DNA of 64,000 nucleotides from Azospirillum endophyticum (GTDB taxonomy: Bacteria > Pseudomonadota > Alphaproteobacteria > Azospirillales > Azospirillaceae): the NCBI RefSeq assembly GCF_016595245.1, contig NZ_JAENHM010000018.1:20087-84086 (forward strand), in the 5' to 3' direction. Made by a program: the position numbers and the translations under genes. Position 1 is the first letter of the stretch, and every line of letters begins with the position of its first letter. The notes beneath the pieces are model-generated. The model saw nothing but the letters and a program-made list of their open reading frames with translations, had not been told where the DNA came from and ran no database searches. Of the stretch, positions 47,312-57,154 are shown one piece after another.

Positions 47312-48139
47312 ATGACGCAATATCCGCTATCGGGGCTTCTGGCAGGGCTTCTGCTTGTCCTGTCCACGCCGGTGCCTGTCGCCGCCGCAGACCGGGCGGA
47401 CGACGTGGCGCGCTGGGACCTTCTGCACGACATGTATTTCAAGGACCGCCCGGTCGAGGAGGCCGGCGGCCGCATCCGGATCGAGGCGCCGGCCCGCGCC
47501 TATGACGCCGCCCTGGTGCCGGTTCGGGTGGAAGTCGAGCCGTCGCTGCGCCTGAAGACGCTGTCGCTGCTGGTCGACAAGAACCCGGTGCCGCTGGCCG
47601 CCACCGTCCGTTTCGGTCCGGCCAGTGCCGGCAGCGGTATCGAGACACGCCTGCGCGTCAATGAATACACCAACGTCCGCGCCTTGGGGGAGACCCAGGA
47701 CGGCCGGCTGCTGATGGCGGAGGCCTATGTCAAGGCGGCCGGCGGCTGTTCCGCCCCCGCCGTCAAGGATCCGCAGGAGGCGCTGGCGCGCCTCGGCCGC
47801 ATCAAGGTGAAACTGCCGGACACGCTGGCCCCCGGCAGCCCCGCCACCGTCCAAGTCATGATCAGCCATCCCAACAGCAGCGGGCTGCAGTTCGATCAGG
47901 TCAGCCGCACCTACATCCCCGCCCATTACATCCAGTCCATCACCATCCGTTCCGGCGGCCAACTGGTGCTGGAGGCGGAGACCGACATCTCGATCAGCGA
48001 GGATCCGAACCTCCGCTTCAGCGTCGTCCCGATCGAGGGCGGCAGCCTGGAGGTGGTCGCCCATGACACCAAGGGCGCCAGCTTCGCCCGGACCGTTCCG
48101 TTGACAGCGGGAGCTGGGGCGGACGGACCGGCGCTGTAG
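47312..48139 (+). CDS. Quinoprotein dehydrogenase-associated SoxYZ-like carrier
   Basis: 275 aa with a signal peptide (SGLLAGLLLVLSTPVPVAAA). The N-terminal SoxY-like half (ARWDLLHDMYFKDRPVEEAG, KTLSLLVDKNPVPLAATV) leads to YVKAAGGCSAPAVKDPQEAL, whose cysteine resembles the swinging-arm Cys of SoxY. The SoxZ-like half follows (VMISHPNSSGLQFDQVSRTY). No sulfur-oxidation genes are in the window, so the protein likely serves the quinoprotein system. AAGGAGGGAG precedes ATG 47312. Confidence 0.9.
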   Translation: MTQYPLSGLLAGLLLVLSTPVPVAAADRADDVARWDLLHDMYFKDRPVEEAGGRIRIEAPARAYDAALVPVRVEVEPSLRLKTLSLLVDKNPVPLAATVRFGPASAGSGIETRLRVNEYTNVRALGETQDGRLLMAEAYVKAAGGCSAPAVKDPQEALARLGRIKVKLPDTLAPGSPATVQVMISHPNSSGLQFDQVSRTYIPAHYIQSITIRSGGQLVLEAETDISISEDPNLRFSVVPIEGGSLEVVAHDTKGASFARTVPLTAGAGADGPAL

Positions 48140-48150
48140 CCGCCGCCTTC

Positions 48151-48495
48151 TCAGAAGCACTGGCGGTCGGCGGCGACCTGGGCCTGACGGAAGCGGTCCA
48201 TCAGGTCCTTGGCCCAGCCGGAGCTGCGGAATATCCCGGCGCGCTCGCCGGGCAGGTCGGACATCACCTTGACCGTCTCGATGGCCGTGTAGTCGTCATA
48301 GGTGATGCGGTCGGCGATGGCGTCGATGCTGCAGGCGCATTTTTCCATGACGATGTGCGACTGGCCGTTGGATGCCATGCAGGCGATCACGTAATCGGCC
48401 CGCGCCGCGGTGGGGTAATCGTTCGCCGGACCCGCGGCGGCGGGAACGGTCGACAGCAGGGTGGCCGCGAGGACAAAGGCGATGCGAACTGGCAT
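48151..48495 (-). CDS. Small secreted Cys-containing protein of unknown function
   Basis: 114 aa with a signal peptide (MPVRIAFVLAATLLSTVPAA). The mature part has cysteines in YVIACMASNG, MEKCACSIDAIAD and the terminal DRQCF, probably two disulfides. It is convergent with the SoxYZ-like carrier gene, 11 nt apart. Similar small proteins are found next to quinoprotein carriers, but no function is known to me. Confidence 0.65.
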   Translation of the reverse strand: MPVRIAFVLAATLLSTVPAAAGPANDYPTAARADYVIACMASNGQSHIVMEKCACSIDAIADRITYDDYTAIETVKVMSDLPGERAGIFRSSGWAKDLMDRFRQAQVAADRQCF

Positions 48496-48636
48496 GGCCG
48501 GAAGTCTCCAGTCTTGTTCCGCGGACGCTTGCCGGGATGGCTGCGCCGAGGGTCAGCGATGATTGCATGCATTACAATCACGGATGCTGATTGATTTGGT
48601 CCACTCCAAAGGGGTGGGCATCCTTCCGAGGGGGGC

Positions 48637-49743
48637 ATGATGGAGGATGACGAGACCCGGCTTACCCTGCGCCCGCTGGGTCTGACCGCACCGGAACAGG
48701 CCCTGCCCGGAGCCCGCCGGCTGGCCGGAGGCTGGCTGTGCTTCGATCGCTGCGAGGCGGTGCTGCGCACACCTGCGGGCAAGGCAACAGGCGGTGCGGC
48801 GGACCGCAGGATCCTGCCGCTCGCGGATCTCGATAGCTGGGCCGGCGGGCTGCCGGATCCGCTGCGGCGATCCTGCCGCCTGTGGCTGGAGCGGCTGACG
48901 GCGGAACGGCCGCCGGTCGCCGGGCTTTCCCTGGACCGGCCGCGCCTGATGGGCATCGTCAACGTCACCCCGGACAGTTTTTCCGACGGCGGATGCCATG
49001 CCGACGCGGATCGGGCGGTCGCCCATGGGATCGGGCTTGCCGAGGCGGGAGCCGACATCGTCGATGTGGGGGCGGAATCGACCCGCCCCGGTGCGGCTGC
49101 CGTCCCGGCGGAGGATCAGATCGCCCGAGCCGTCCCGGTGATCGCCCGGCTGGCGGAGCGGGGGATCCGAGTCTCGGTCGATACCCGCAGCGCCGCCGTG
49201 ATGACCGCCGCGCTTGCCGCCGGCGCCCGGCTGGTGAACGACGTTTCCGGGCTCCGTCATGATCGCCGGGCATTGGCGGTGGTGGGCGACGCCACGGCCC
49301 GTGATCCCGATGTCGCGGTCGTCGTCATGCACATGCGCGGCGAGCCCGCCACCATGAACCAGGCGCCTGTTTACGAGGATCCGGCGCTCGACGTGTACGA
49401 CGAGTTGGCCGAACGCCTGCGGTGGTGCGAGGAGGGCGGGCTCGACCGTGCCCGGATCCTGGTCGATCCGGGGATCGGCTTCGCCAAGCGGATGGAGCAG
49501 GGGGCAGCCGTCGCCCGCTCCCTATCCCTGTTGCACGGGCTGGGTTGCGGGGTGCTGGCCGGCTTCTCACGCAAGGGGCTGGTGCGGGGCTGGGCGGATT
49601 CCACGGCGCCGCGCGACCGGCTGCCGGGCTCGCTCGCCGCAGCGATCATCGCCTTCGAACAGGGCGTCCAGATCCTGCGCGTTCACGACGTGCGTGAGAC
49701 CGCGCAGGCACGCGACGTCTGGGAAGCCCTGCGGCTGCGCTGA
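48637..49743 (+). CDS. folP: Dihydropteroate synthase FolP with N-terminal extension
   Basis: Couples dihydropterin pyrophosphate with p-aminobenzoate for folate. It is 368 aa, about 90 longer than usual; the extra N-terminus (residues 1-100) shows no known motif. The core is canonical: LMGIVNVTPDSFSDGG, DIVDVGAESTRPGA, VSVDTRSAAVMTAA, LVNDVSGL, VVVMHMRG and GFSRKGLVRG. ATG 48637 and 48640 are adjacent. It may serve folate only, yet lies in the dH4MPT island. Confidence 0.93.
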   Translation: MMEDDETRLTLRPLGLTAPEQALPGARRLAGGWLCFDRCEAVLRTPAGKATGGAADRRILPLADLDSWAGGLPDPLRRSCRLWLERLTAERPPVAGLSLDRPRLMGIVNVTPDSFSDGGCHADADRAVAHGIGLAEAGADIVDVGAESTRPGAAAVPAEDQIARAVPVIARLAERGIRVSVDTRSAAVMTAALAAGARLVNDVSGLRHDRRALAVVGDATARDPDVAVVVMHMRGEPATMNQAPVYEDPALDVYDELAERLRWCEEGGLDRARILVDPGIGFAKRMEQGAAVARSLSLLHGLGCGVLAGFSRKGLVRGWADSTAPRDRLPGSLAAAIIAFEQGVQILRVHDVRETAQARDVWEALRLR

Positions 49744-49762
49744 GGCTTCCCCGGCCGTCCCG

Positions 49763-49957
49763 TCAGACCTGGCGCGGCTCGCACCTCCAGCGGCGGACGG
49801 TGTATTTCGGGTGCTGTTCCGCCCATTCGGCGGCCCGGAACAGGCCGGTGCGCGAGCACGCCATCACGTTGACGAACGGTTCCTGGAACTGCGGGCGTTC
49901 GACGCTGCAGCGGTCGGGGTTGGAAACGAGGCAGACCACGAAGAGCAACTCGATCAT
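49763..49957 (-). CDS. Hypothetical small protein
   Basis: 64 aa from ATG 49957 (MIELLFVVCLVSNPDRCSVE). Cys residues, an RPQFQEPFVNVMACSRTG segment and a basic WRCEPRQV end suggest a small conserved protein with a hydrophobic N-terminus. It is 19 nt from the convergent folP stop. No family is recognised; coding status is moderately likely. Confidence 0.5.
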   Translation of the reverse strand: MIELLFVVCLVSNPDRCSVERPQFQEPFVNVMACSRTGLFRAAEWAEQHPKYTVRRWRCEPRQV

Positions 49958-50153
49958 GACATCTCCAGCCGTCATGGATGTTGCGGGCGACCTCGGTTCG
50001 GCGCCTTTGATCGGCGGCGGCCGTCCAGGTTCATGGGCGGGGTTATGTTGCAGTGCACACAAATCACGCGCCGGAGTCAAGGCGGATGGTTTATGGAAAG
50101 CGATTCCCTGTGAACACCAGGAGCCGGCCGATCGTTTCGATATGGTTCCTTCC

Positions 50154-50627
50154 TCATCCGTGCAAAGCCTTCGCGAGAAAGCGGTCGATCAGCCGGGCGA
50201 CCGTCTCGCTGTCGAGCTCGTCCAATCGGCAGGTCAGCACGTCGGTGGTCTTCACCGGCGCCAGGAAATTCCCGGATACCGAGGTCGTGCCGTCTTCCCC
50301 GACATGGACGGTCATATAGGCGCGCGGCGCATCCTCCGCGGTGTCGATGGAGGTGAAGTGGACGATGGAACGCGGCATTTCGTGGACGAGGTCGATGTCC
50401 TCCTGGAACCACACGGTGCCGACCTCACGGACGATCGCTTGCCGGGAGTCGACGATGGGCCGGATGATGCGGTCGTGCAGATCGCGGATGTCCTGCAGCA
50501 CAGTCACCTTGCGGCCGTCGCGGGAGCCTTCGCCGAAATGCTCCGTGGTGTCGCGCTTTGCCGCGTCCAGCATCCGGCGGGTGCGGACCACGGCATCGAC
50601 CAGCCGGCTGGTGGCGTCCGAATGCAT
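50154..50627 (-). CDS. Hypothetical protein upstream of terminal oxidase end
   Basis: 157 aa, cytoplasmic by lack of signal. It is helical at the N-terminus (SRLVDAVVRTRRMLDAAKRD) and mixed alpha/beta later (VWFQEDIDLVHEMPRSIVHF, TTDVLTCRLDELDSETVARL). I do not recognise the family. It lies 30 nt downstream of the oxidase subunit IV gene on the same strand and could be the last gene of the act-cox operon. Confidence 0.6.
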   Translation of the reverse strand: MHSDATSRLVDAVVRTRRMLDAAKRDTTEHFGEGSRDGRKVTVLQDIRDLHDRIIRPIVDSRQAIVREVGTVWFQEDIDLVHEMPRSIVHFTSIDTAEDAPRAYMTVHVGEDGTTSVSGNFLAPVKTTDVLTCRLDELDSETVARLIDRFLAKALHG

Positions 50628-50657
50628 CGCGTCTGGCTCCTCCTGGAATTCGGTTGC

Positions 50658-50990
50658 TCATCGGTCGGCCTGCCGGTGTTCGCGGCCGGTCGGTGCCGAC
50701 AGGTCGCCCACGGGATCCACCTTGCGGGTCAGATAGTCGGTCGCCGACAGGGCGAACAGGACCGCCAGCCAGAACAGGCCGGCAGCTGCGGCGGCACGGG
50801 TCAGCGCCGGGGCGCGGAACAGCTTCATGAACAGCGCCAGCACCAGAAGCGCCTTCGCCACCGAGATGCCCAACGCCAGCACGATGTTCAGCGGGCCAGG
50901 CATCGGCACATAGGCCAGCCCCAGCGTCGCCGCCAGCAGCGCCACCAGAGCCGCCCAGGTGAACAGGTAGCTGCGGGGAATTCCCGTCAT
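50658..50990 (-). CDS. coxD: Cytochrome c oxidase subunit IV-like protein
   Basis: 110 aa with three transmembrane helices: [40 protein letters not shown] and [20 protein letters not shown]. This is the prokaryotic subunit IV pattern. It overlaps the subunit III gene by 4 nt and completes the oxidase gene order II-I-III-IV. Confidence 0.85.
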   Translation of the reverse strand: MTGIPRSYLFTWAALVALLAATLGLAYVPMPGPLNIVLALGISVAKALLVLALFMKLFRAPALTRAAAAAGLFWLAVLFALSATDYLTRKVDPVGDLSAPTGREHRQADR

Positions 50991-51643
50991 GGTCCGCTCC
51001 GTCCGACCAGATAGATCAGCGGGTAGAGGAAGATCCAGACGACGTCGACGAAGTGCCAGTACAGCCCGGTCACCTCGACCGGTGTGTAATAGCCGGACGA
51101 GAAGCTTCCGCGCCGCGCCCGCAGCGCCAGCCATACGATCAGCCCGATGCCGATGGTGACATGGATGCCGTGGATTCCGGTCAGCAGGAAATAGAGGAAG
51201 TAGAACAGCTCGATCGTCCGGGCATGCGGGCCGTCTTCATGAAAATTCAGCCCCGGCACCAGATGCTCGGTCCATTCCCCATGATATTCATAGCCCTTCA
51301 GCCCGAGGAACAGCAGCCCCAGCAAGGCCGTGACCGCCAGCAGCCGGGTCAACGCCTTTCGCCGGCCCTGCTCCGCCGCATGGACGGCCAAGGCCATGGT
51401 GAGGCTGCTGGTCAGCAGCACCAGCGTGTTGACGGAGCCGATGACGATCTTGGTGTGGCGTCCGGCCTCGGCCACGCCGGCGGGATGGCTGGCGCGCAGC
51501 CAAGTGTAGGCCAGCAGCAGCCCGCCGAAGAACAGGATCTCCGTCGCCAGGAATACCCACATGCCGAAGGTGGCGGCCTCCGCCTGCTGGTCCGTCGTGG
51601 CGTATTGCGGCTCGGGCCGCGGGAGGGGGCCTGCCTCAGACAT
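50987..51643 (-). CDS. coxC: Heme-copper oxidase subunit III
   Basis: 218 aa, five predicted helices: [80 protein letters not shown] and [25 protein letters not shown] and the HxxxH-like [10 protein letters not shown] are family markers. ATG 51643 overlaps the coxA end by 8 nt. Confidence 0.94.
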   Translation of the reverse strand: MSEAGPLPRPEPQYATTDQQAEAATFGMWVFLATEILFFGGLLLAYTWLRASHPAGVAEAGRHTKIVIGSVNTLVLLTSSLTMALAVHAAEQGRRKALTRLLAVTALLGLLFLGLKGYEYHGEWTEHLVPGLNFHEDGPHARTIELFYFLYFLLTGIHGIHVTIGIGLIVWLALRARRGSFSSGYYTPVEVTGLYWHFVDVVWIFLYPLIYLVGRSGP

Positions 51644-53279
51644 CCTGCGGCTCCGGTTCCGGCCGGTACTGGTAGGGCGGCCGGGTGACGGTGGGCATCC
51701 GGTCGAAATTGTGGGTGGGCGGCGGGGACGAGGTCTGCCATTCCAGCCCGGTCGCCGCCCAGGGGTTGGATCCTGCCCGCTTGCCGCGGAACAGCGACCA
51801 GCCGAGATAGAAGAAGGGCAGGGCATAGCCGGCGGCCAGCACCGACGCGCCGGCCGACGAGAGGATGTTCCAGGCCTGGAATTCCGGCGGGTAGGAATAG
51901 TAGCGCCGCTCCATCCCGAGATAGCCCAGGATGAATTGCGGGAAGAAGGTCAGGTTGAAGCCGAAGAAGATCAGCAGCGCGGCGATGCGCGCCCACCATT
52001 CGGGATAGAGCCGTCCCGTCACCTTGGGCCACCAGTAATGCAGCCCGCCGAAATAGGCGCTGACCATGCCGCCGACCATGATGTAGTGGAAATGCGCCAC
52101 GACGAAATAGGTGTCGGTGACATGGACGTCGAAGGCGAGGTTGGCGACGAACAGCCCGGTCAGCCCGCCGATGGTGAACAGCCCGATGAATCCCAAGGCG
52201 TAGAGCATCGGCGCGTCGAAGCTGATCCAGCCCTTGTGCAGCGTGGCGGTCCAGTTGAACACCTTGATCGCCGACGGCACCGCGATGACGTAGCTGAGCA
52301 GCGAGAAGACCAGCCCGGCATAGAGCGAGATGCCGGCGACGAACATGTGATGCGCCCAGACGAAGAAGCCGATGACCGAGATGGCGATGCTCGACCACAC
52401 CACGAACTTGTAGCCGAACAGCGGCTTGCGGGCGAAGCAGGGCACGATCTCGCTGATCACGCCGAAGCCCGGCAGGATCATGATGTAGACCGCCGGGTGG
52501 GAGTAGAACCAGAACAGGTGCTGGAACAGCAGCGGGTCGCCGCCCAGCGCTGGGTCGAAGATGCCCACCTTCAGCAGTCGCTCCGCCGCCACCAGGATCA
52601 GCGTGATCGCCAGCACCGGCGTCGCCAGCACCATGATGACGGAGGTGGCGTAGTTCGACCAGACGAACACCGGAAGCCGGTACCAGGTCATCCCCGGCGC
52701 CCGCATCCTGTGGGTGGTGACGATGAAGTTCAGCCCGGTGAGGATCGAGGAGAAGCCGACGGCGAGCACGGCGGCCAGCGCCAGCACGACATAGCCGTTG
52801 GAATAGAGCGAGGAGAAAGGCGTGTAGAAGGTCCAGCCGGTGTCGACCCCGCCGATCAGGATGGCGAACAGCGCCAGCAGCCCGGCGCCGACATACAGGT
52901 ACCAGCTCAGCAGGTTCAGGCGGGGGAAGGCCAGATCCTTGGCGCCGATCATCAGCGGGATCAGGAAATTGCCCATGGTGTTGGGGATCGACGGGATCAG
53001 GAAGAACCAGACCATCACGATGCCGTGCAGCGTGAACAGGCGGTTGTAGATGTCCGGCGTGAAGATACCGGACGGCGTCACCAGGTTGAGCCGGATCAGC
53101 GTCGCCGCCGCCCCGCCGACGAAGAAGAAGACGGTGATCGACAGGGTGTAGAGGATGGCGATCCGCTTGTGGTCCCTGGTCAGCAGCCAGGAGCGCAGCG
53201 TGACGCCTCCCTCGGTCAGGTAGTTCCGGGTGGCGACGACGGGTTCGTCCGGCTTGCCGGTCACGGTCGCGCTGGTCAT
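51636..53279 (-). CDS. coxA: Heme-copper oxidase subunit I, A2 type
   Basis: Catalytic subunit reducing O2 to water, 547 aa, 12 helices. Heme ligands: [13 protein letters not shown], then [18 protein letters not shown] with the CuB His cross-linked Tyr region, AHHMFVAGI and [12 protein letters not shown] for CuB and hemes. FYSHPAVY has Tyr-Ser in place of the A1-type glutamate (HPEVY), marking the A2 subfamily with its alternative D-channel end. ATG 53279 overlaps the subunit II stop by 4 nt. Confidence 0.95.
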   Translation of the reverse strand: MTSATVTGKPDEPVVATRNYLTEGGVTLRSWLLTRDHKRIAILYTLSITVFFFVGGAAATLIRLNLVTPSGIFTPDIYNRLFTLHGIVMVWFFLIPSIPNTMGNFLIPLMIGAKDLAFPRLNLLSWYLYVGAGLLALFAILIGGVDTGWTFYTPFSSLYSNGYVVLALAAVLAVGFSSILTGLNFIVTTHRMRAPGMTWYRLPVFVWSNYATSVIMVLATPVLAITLILVAAERLLKVGIFDPALGGDPLLFQHLFWFYSHPAVYIMILPGFGVISEIVPCFARKPLFGYKFVVWSSIAISVIGFFVWAHHMFVAGISLYAGLVFSLLSYVIAVPSAIKVFNWTATLHKGWISFDAPMLYALGFIGLFTIGGLTGLFVANLAFDVHVTDTYFVVAHFHYIMVGGMVSAYFGGLHYWWPKVTGRLYPEWWARIAALLIFFGFNLTFFPQFILGYLGMERRYYSYPPEFQAWNILSSAGASVLAAGYALPFFYLGWSLFRGKRAGSNPWAATGLEWQTSSPPPTHNFDRMPTVTRPPYQYRPEPEPQDV

Positions 53280-54250
53280 TGGGCGGGCCTTTCCACGCTG
53301 CCGGCTTGGGAGGTGCCGGCCGTCCCGTCGGCCAGCGACTTGATGTAGGCGACCAGCTTCAGCAGGTCGTCCTCGCCGATCTGCCCGGCGAAGGACGGCA
53401 TGACCGGCGGGTAGCCGGCGGCGATCTCCGCCTTCGGCATCAGGATCGAATCGCGGATGTAGCGGTCGTCGGCGATGACGGTGCGGCCGTCCTCCAGCGG
53501 CACCGGGCGGCCGAACAGTCCCTCCAGCCGGGGGGCGCGGACGGTGCCGGCGCCGCCGTGGCAGCCGCTGCAGCCGTAGCTGCGGAACAGCGCCTCCCCC
53601 TCCTGCGCAAGGCTGGGGCCGGGGTCCTGGCTGTCCAGCCAGCGCTGGAAGTCGGACGGCTGCATCACCACGACGCTGCCGCCCATCCGGGCATGCCAGG
53701 TGCCGCAGAACTCGGCGCAGAACAGGCGGTAGTCGCCGACCTCCGTCGGGGTGAACCACAACGTCTCGTAGCGGCCGGGGAGGGCGTCCTGGCGGATGCG
53801 GAAGGCGGGGATGGCGAAATCATGGATCACGTCCTCGGAGGTCAGCACCAGCCGCACCGGCCGGCCGACCGGGACATGCAGCGTGTCGATCTCGCGCTGG
53901 CCGCCGGGATGTTCGATCTTCCACATCCATTGCTTGCCGACGACATAGATGTCGGTGGCGTCCTTGGGCGGGCTGTGGATGTCGACATAGAGCTCGGCCC
54001 CCCAGAAATAGAGGCCGAGGAAGGCGATGAAGGTCGCGGTGGTCCAGGCCACCTCGACCCTCCAGGTGCGGCCCAGCCGGTTGCCGCGCTCCACCTTGCT
54101 GTTCTTCCGGTAGCGGACGCAGAACAGGATCATCAGGCCGAAGACCAGCAGCAGGATGAAGGCGCTGGTGCCGAGCAGGGCGGCGAACAGCCAGTCCATG
54201 TCGGCGGCGTGGGCGGAGGCGGTGGGAGGGAGGAGTTGCAGGCTTCCCAT
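53276..54250 (-). CDS. coxB: Cytochrome c oxidase subunit II with fused cytochrome c (caa3 type)
   Basis: 324 aa. A leader and two transmembrane helices ([40 protein letters not shown]) are followed by the CuA domain ([35 protein letters not shown] with both Cu-binding Cys, His and Met). A C-terminal cytochrome c domain has [16 protein letters not shown] and a likely Met ligand in VMPSFAGQ. The fused heme lets it take electrons directly from a partner such as ACIII. Confidence 0.95.
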   Translation of the reverse strand: MGSLQLLPPTASAHAADMDWLFAALLGTSAFILLLVFGLMILFCVRYRKNSKVERGNRLGRTWRVEVAWTTATFIAFLGLYFWGAELYVDIHSPPKDATDIYVVGKQWMWKIEHPGGQREIDTLHVPVGRPVRLVLTSEDVIHDFAIPAFRIRQDALPGRYETLWFTPTEVGDYRLFCAEFCGTWHARMGGSVVVMQPSDFQRWLDSQDPGPSLAQEGEALFRSYGCSGCHGGAGTVRAPRLEGLFGRPVPLEDGRTVIADDRYIRDSILMPKAEIAAGYPPVMPSFAGQIGEDDLLKLVAYIKSLADGTAGTSQAGSVERPAQ

Positions 54251-54254
54251 GGCC

Positions 54255-55076
54255 TCACCCCTTTCCCGGCCGGCGGGTGGCGCGCCACACCACCAGCCCG
54301 ACCGCCAGGATCGAAGCGGCGCCGGTCGCCTGCATCAGGCGGCCGACCTCGGCGTTGTATCTGCCCTGCGCCGGGTCGTAGCCGTAGCAGAGCAGCAGCA
54401 AATGGTCGGCGACCGAGCCGACGGCCCCCCGGGAAGCGTCGACCAGCCCGAGCCGCAGGTCGGTGGGGTCGTAGCCGATCCCCAGGATGTAGCGGGAGAC
54501 GGTCCCGCCCGGAGACACCAGAACCACGCCCGCCGGATGGGCGTATTGCCCCGTCGCCTCGTCGAGGCGGTAGGGGAAACCGGCTGCGCCGGCGAGGCGG
54601 CGAACCTCTCGCCCCCGATCGGACGGATCGCCGATCAGGGGGTGAATGGCACCGGCCAAGGCCGGGTTCCGGTCGAAATGCCTCGCCTTCAGCGCCGCGG
54701 CGTCGGCCGGGCCGTCTTCCGGATCGATGCTGACCGCCATCACCGCATAATCCTTGCCCGGCGTCAGCGGCACCTGGGCCAAGGCCGCCGCCAGATCGCC
54801 CAGCACCACGCCGCACAGCGTGGTGCAGCGGAAATAGTCGAAGACCAGGACCAGCGGCCTGTCCGCGTCGAACAGCGACGCGGTGGTGATGGCATGGTTG
54901 GCCTCGTCGCGCAGCCTGATATCGCGCGGCAATTGCGCGCCCGGATGCTGGTCGAAGGCAAAGTCCTTGAAGCTTCCGGGCAGCAGGGCGGTCGGCGCCG
55001 CCTGGGCGGGGGCTGGCAGGGCGGTCAAGGAACCGAGCAGGCAGCCGAGCAGGGCGGCGATGGCGAGCCGTCTCAT
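54255..55076 (-). CDS. SCO1/SenC family copper chaperone
   Basis: Delivers copper to the CuA site of the adjacent oxidase. It is 273 aa with a signal peptide (ALLGCLLGSLTALPAPAQA), a thioredoxin-like core with the copper motif YFRCTTLCGVVLGDL, and a later His in the SCO position region (ATGQYAHPAGVVLVSPGG). A C-terminal helix (AASILAVGLVVWRATRR) probably anchors it, an arrangement seen in ACIII-oxidase loci. It overlaps the next upstream gene by 4 nt. Confidence 0.9.
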   Translation of the reverse strand: MRRLAIAALLGCLLGSLTALPAPAQAAPTALLPGSFKDFAFDQHPGAQLPRDIRLRDEANHAITTASLFDADRPLVLVFDYFRCTTLCGVVLGDLAAALAQVPLTPGKDYAVMAVSIDPEDGPADAAALKARHFDRNPALAGAIHPLIGDPSDRGREVRRLAGAAGFPYRLDEATGQYAHPAGVVLVSPGGTVSRYILGIGYDPTDLRLGLVDASRGAVGSVADHLLLLCYGYDPAQGRYNAEVGRLMQATGAASILAVGLVVWRATRRPGKG

Positions 55077-55543
55077 CGCCGGCCCTCCTGCCTTGCATCC
55101 GCCGGCCAGTCGGGAATACCGTCCCCGGCGACTTGGCGCATCGCCTCGTCGATGGGGATATGGGCGATGCCGTGCTCACGGTCGGCCCAGCCGTAGCCGG
55201 CCAGCCGGCTCATCGACTCCGCCTTGTAGCGCTGCCAGTCGGCGGCGGGATCGGTCTGAAGACGCGGCTCCGGCATCGGCGTCGTCAGCGCGCGGTTCTC
55301 GTCCCTGGCCGCCTGGGGGAAGATCAGCAGCAGGGAGACCACGACCGTCCCGATCAGACCGGCGGCCAGCCCGCCCAGCAGCGGGAACAGCCAGGGCGGG
55401 GTGTCCCGCATCTCGAAGCCTGTATCGGGATTGCGGCCCCCCGGATGCGGCGTCGGCCGGCCGCGGCCCCGCCTCAGCCAGCCGAACAGCAGCGCCGCCG
55501 CGGCGGCGATGCCTGACCGGGCGATTCGGGTGGCCTTATCCAT
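55073..55543 (-). CDS. Membrane protein of ACIII-oxidase locus, unknown function
   Basis: 156 aa from ATG 55543. There are two hydrophobic stretches: residues about 10-22 (short) and LFPLLGGLAAGLIGTVVVSL near 50-75; the rest is soluble and charged (DWQRYKAESMSRLAGYGWAD, HIPIDEAMRQVAGDG). The IPIDEAM segment recurs in proteins encoded between act and cox genes and may be an ACIII accessory subunit. It overlaps actF by 8 nt and the SCO gene by 4 nt. Confidence 0.72.
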   Translation of the reverse strand: MDKATRIARSGIAAAAALLFGWLRRGRGRPTPHPGGRNPDTGFEMRDTPPWLFPLLGGLAAGLIGTVVVSLLLIFPQAARDENRALTTPMPEPRLQTDPAADWQRYKAESMSRLAGYGWADREHGIAHIPIDEAMRQVAGDGIPDWPADARQEGRR

Positions 55544-56627
55544 GGCGGACCCCCGATGCCGGAAGGCCGGCAGTCCGGGGGGCGTGCCCGTTCCGGCCGG
55601 AGGGCAGCCGGCCGGCATCCAGGCGCCACAGAAGCACCGCCGTGCAGGCCCCGCCCATCGCCAGCGTGGCGGCGGGGGCGAACCAGGTGAAGCCGCCGTC
55701 CAGTCCCGGCAGGATCAGCCACCAGCATTCCATCAGATGCGCCGCCAGCAGCAGCAGGCTGACGGCGGCCAGTCCGGCCCGGCTGCGCTTCACCGGCCAC
55801 CAGATCAGCGCGGCGAAGGGCAGCGCCCCCTGCGCCAGCGCGCCGAGCGCCGCCACCCAGCCCCAGCCGCCGGACAGGCGGGCGACGTACCAGGTGATCT
55901 CGTGCGGCAGGTTCTCCTGCCAGACGATCAGGAACTGCATGAAGGACAGGTAGAACCACAGCAGGACCGCGGCGGTCAGCAGGCTGCCGAGGTCGCGTCG
56001 CTGCCCGGCGTCCGTCCGTCCGACCAGCATGGCCGCCAGCGTCGCCAGGGCCAGGGCGCCGAGAAGCTGGCCGCCGACGATCATCATCCCGTAGATGCTG
56101 GAGCCCCAATCGGGCTCGATCGACATGAACCAGTCGAAGGAGGCGAAGGTGACGGTCAGCCCGAGCAGGATAAGCCCGGGCGCCGCCAGCGGGTTGCGGC
56201 CCCGGCCCGATCCCCGCAGCGCCGCCAGGGCCAGCCCCAGCCAGACCACGGCATAGAGCGCCGCCCGGCCGTAGAAGAAGGGGGCGTTCAGGTAGAAGCG
56301 GTTCTTCAGAGGCGCCGCCTCGGCCGCGCGTGCCCAGGGATACAGTTCCGGCAGCAGGAGCAGCACCGGCACCAGCAGCAGGAGCATCAGCGGCAGGAGC
56401 ACGACCATCACCCGCAGGGGGGGCACCGCGGCGACACCCCAGCGCCCGCCGGTCAGGTCATGGGCGAACAGCAGCATCATGGCGCCCAGCGGCAGCCCGA
56501 TCCAGAAGGCGAAGGACGCCAGCCAGCCGCGCAGCACCGCCTGCGGATCGGCCAGCGCGCCGACGGCGCAGACCGCACCGCCGGCCAGCGCTGCGGCGAT
56601 GGCGGCGAGGAGCGGGCGGCGGCTCAT
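55536..56627 (-). CDS. actF: Alternative complex III membrane subunit ActF
   Basis: Quinol:cytochrome c oxidoreductase membrane subunit related to NrfD/ActC, 363 aa, about ten helices. Segments GWLASFAFWIGLPLGAMMLL, FASFDWFMSIEPDWGSSIYG and LWFYLSFMQFLIVWQENLPH are characteristic of ActF. ATG 56627 overlaps actE by 4 nt. In ACIII, ActC is the usual quinol site and ActF is a partner lacking some key residues. Confidence 0.93.
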   Translation of the reverse strand: MSRRPLLAAIAAALAGGAVCAVGALADPQAVLRGWLASFAFWIGLPLGAMMLLFAHDLTGGRWGVAAVPPLRVMVVLLPLMLLLLVPVLLLLPELYPWARAAEAAPLKNRFYLNAPFFYGRAALYAVVWLGLALAALRGSGRGRNPLAAPGLILLGLTVTFASFDWFMSIEPDWGSSIYGMMIVGGQLLGALALATLAAMLVGRTDAGQRRDLGSLLTAAVLLWFYLSFMQFLIVWQENLPHEITWYVARLSGGWGWVAALGALAQGALPFAALIWWPVKRSRAGLAAVSLLLLAAHLMECWWLILPGLDGGFTWFAPAATLAMGGACTAVLLWRLDAGRLPSGRNGHAPRTAGLPASGVRHG

Positions 56628-57154
56628 CGCAGCGTCCCCCGCACGGCGTCCGGCAGATCGGCCGCGGCGGCGTGCTGGCTGGCCTGCAGGGCGCGGATGT
56701 AGGCGGCGATGGCCCAGCGGTCGTCGGGGGCGACGCGGTCGGCATAGGCGTACATCGCCCCCCAGCCGTTGGTGGCGACATCGTAGAAATGGCGGGTCGG
56801 GGCGTTGCGCAGGGCATCGCTGTGGAAGGAGGGTGGCCGCGGGAAGCCGCGCTGGACGATCATGCCGTCGCCGTCGCCGAGATAGCCATGGCAGGGCGTG
56901 CAGTGGATCTCGTAACGCTCCTTGCCGCGGGCCAGCAGGGCGGGGGTCAGTGCCGGAGGCGGCTGCGGCCGGTCCTCGCGCGCGACGGTGTTCGGTGCCG
57001 GCTGCGGCGGCCAAGCTCGGCCGTCGGAGGTGGAACTGGCAGGCGTCCAGGTCTTGTCGCGCGGCTGCTTCGCCATGTTGTCGCAGGCGCCGAGCAGCGC
57101 CGCCGTGCCCAGCAGAAGCGCCGGCAGAAGGACAGCAGGGAACAGCCGGGTCAT
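56624..57154 (-). CDS. actE: Alternative complex III cytochrome c subunit ActE (lipoprotein)
   Basis: 176 aa monoheme cytochrome c carrying electrons out of ACIII. Lipobox LLGAC (Cys about 24) shows membrane anchoring. The heme motif is IHCTPCHGYLGDGDGMIVQR; MYAYADRVAPDDRWAIAAYI supplies the C-terminal helix. Overlaps with actD and actF are 4 nt each. Confidence 0.93.
   Translation of the reverse strand: MTRLFPAVLLPALLLGTAALLGACDNMAKQPRDKTWTPASSTSDGRAWPPQPAPNTVAREDRPQPPPALTPALLARGKERYEIHCTPCHGYLGDGDGMIVQRGFPRPPSFHSDALRNAPTRHFYDVATNGWGAMYAYADRVAPDDRWAIAAYIRALQASQHAAAADLPDAVRGTLR

Noticed and set aside
47312..48139. Sulfur-oxidation (Sox) function for the SoxYZ-like carrier
   Set aside because: No soxABCDX genes are present, and the neighbouring zinc hydrolase and PQQ context fit the quinoprotein-associated family.
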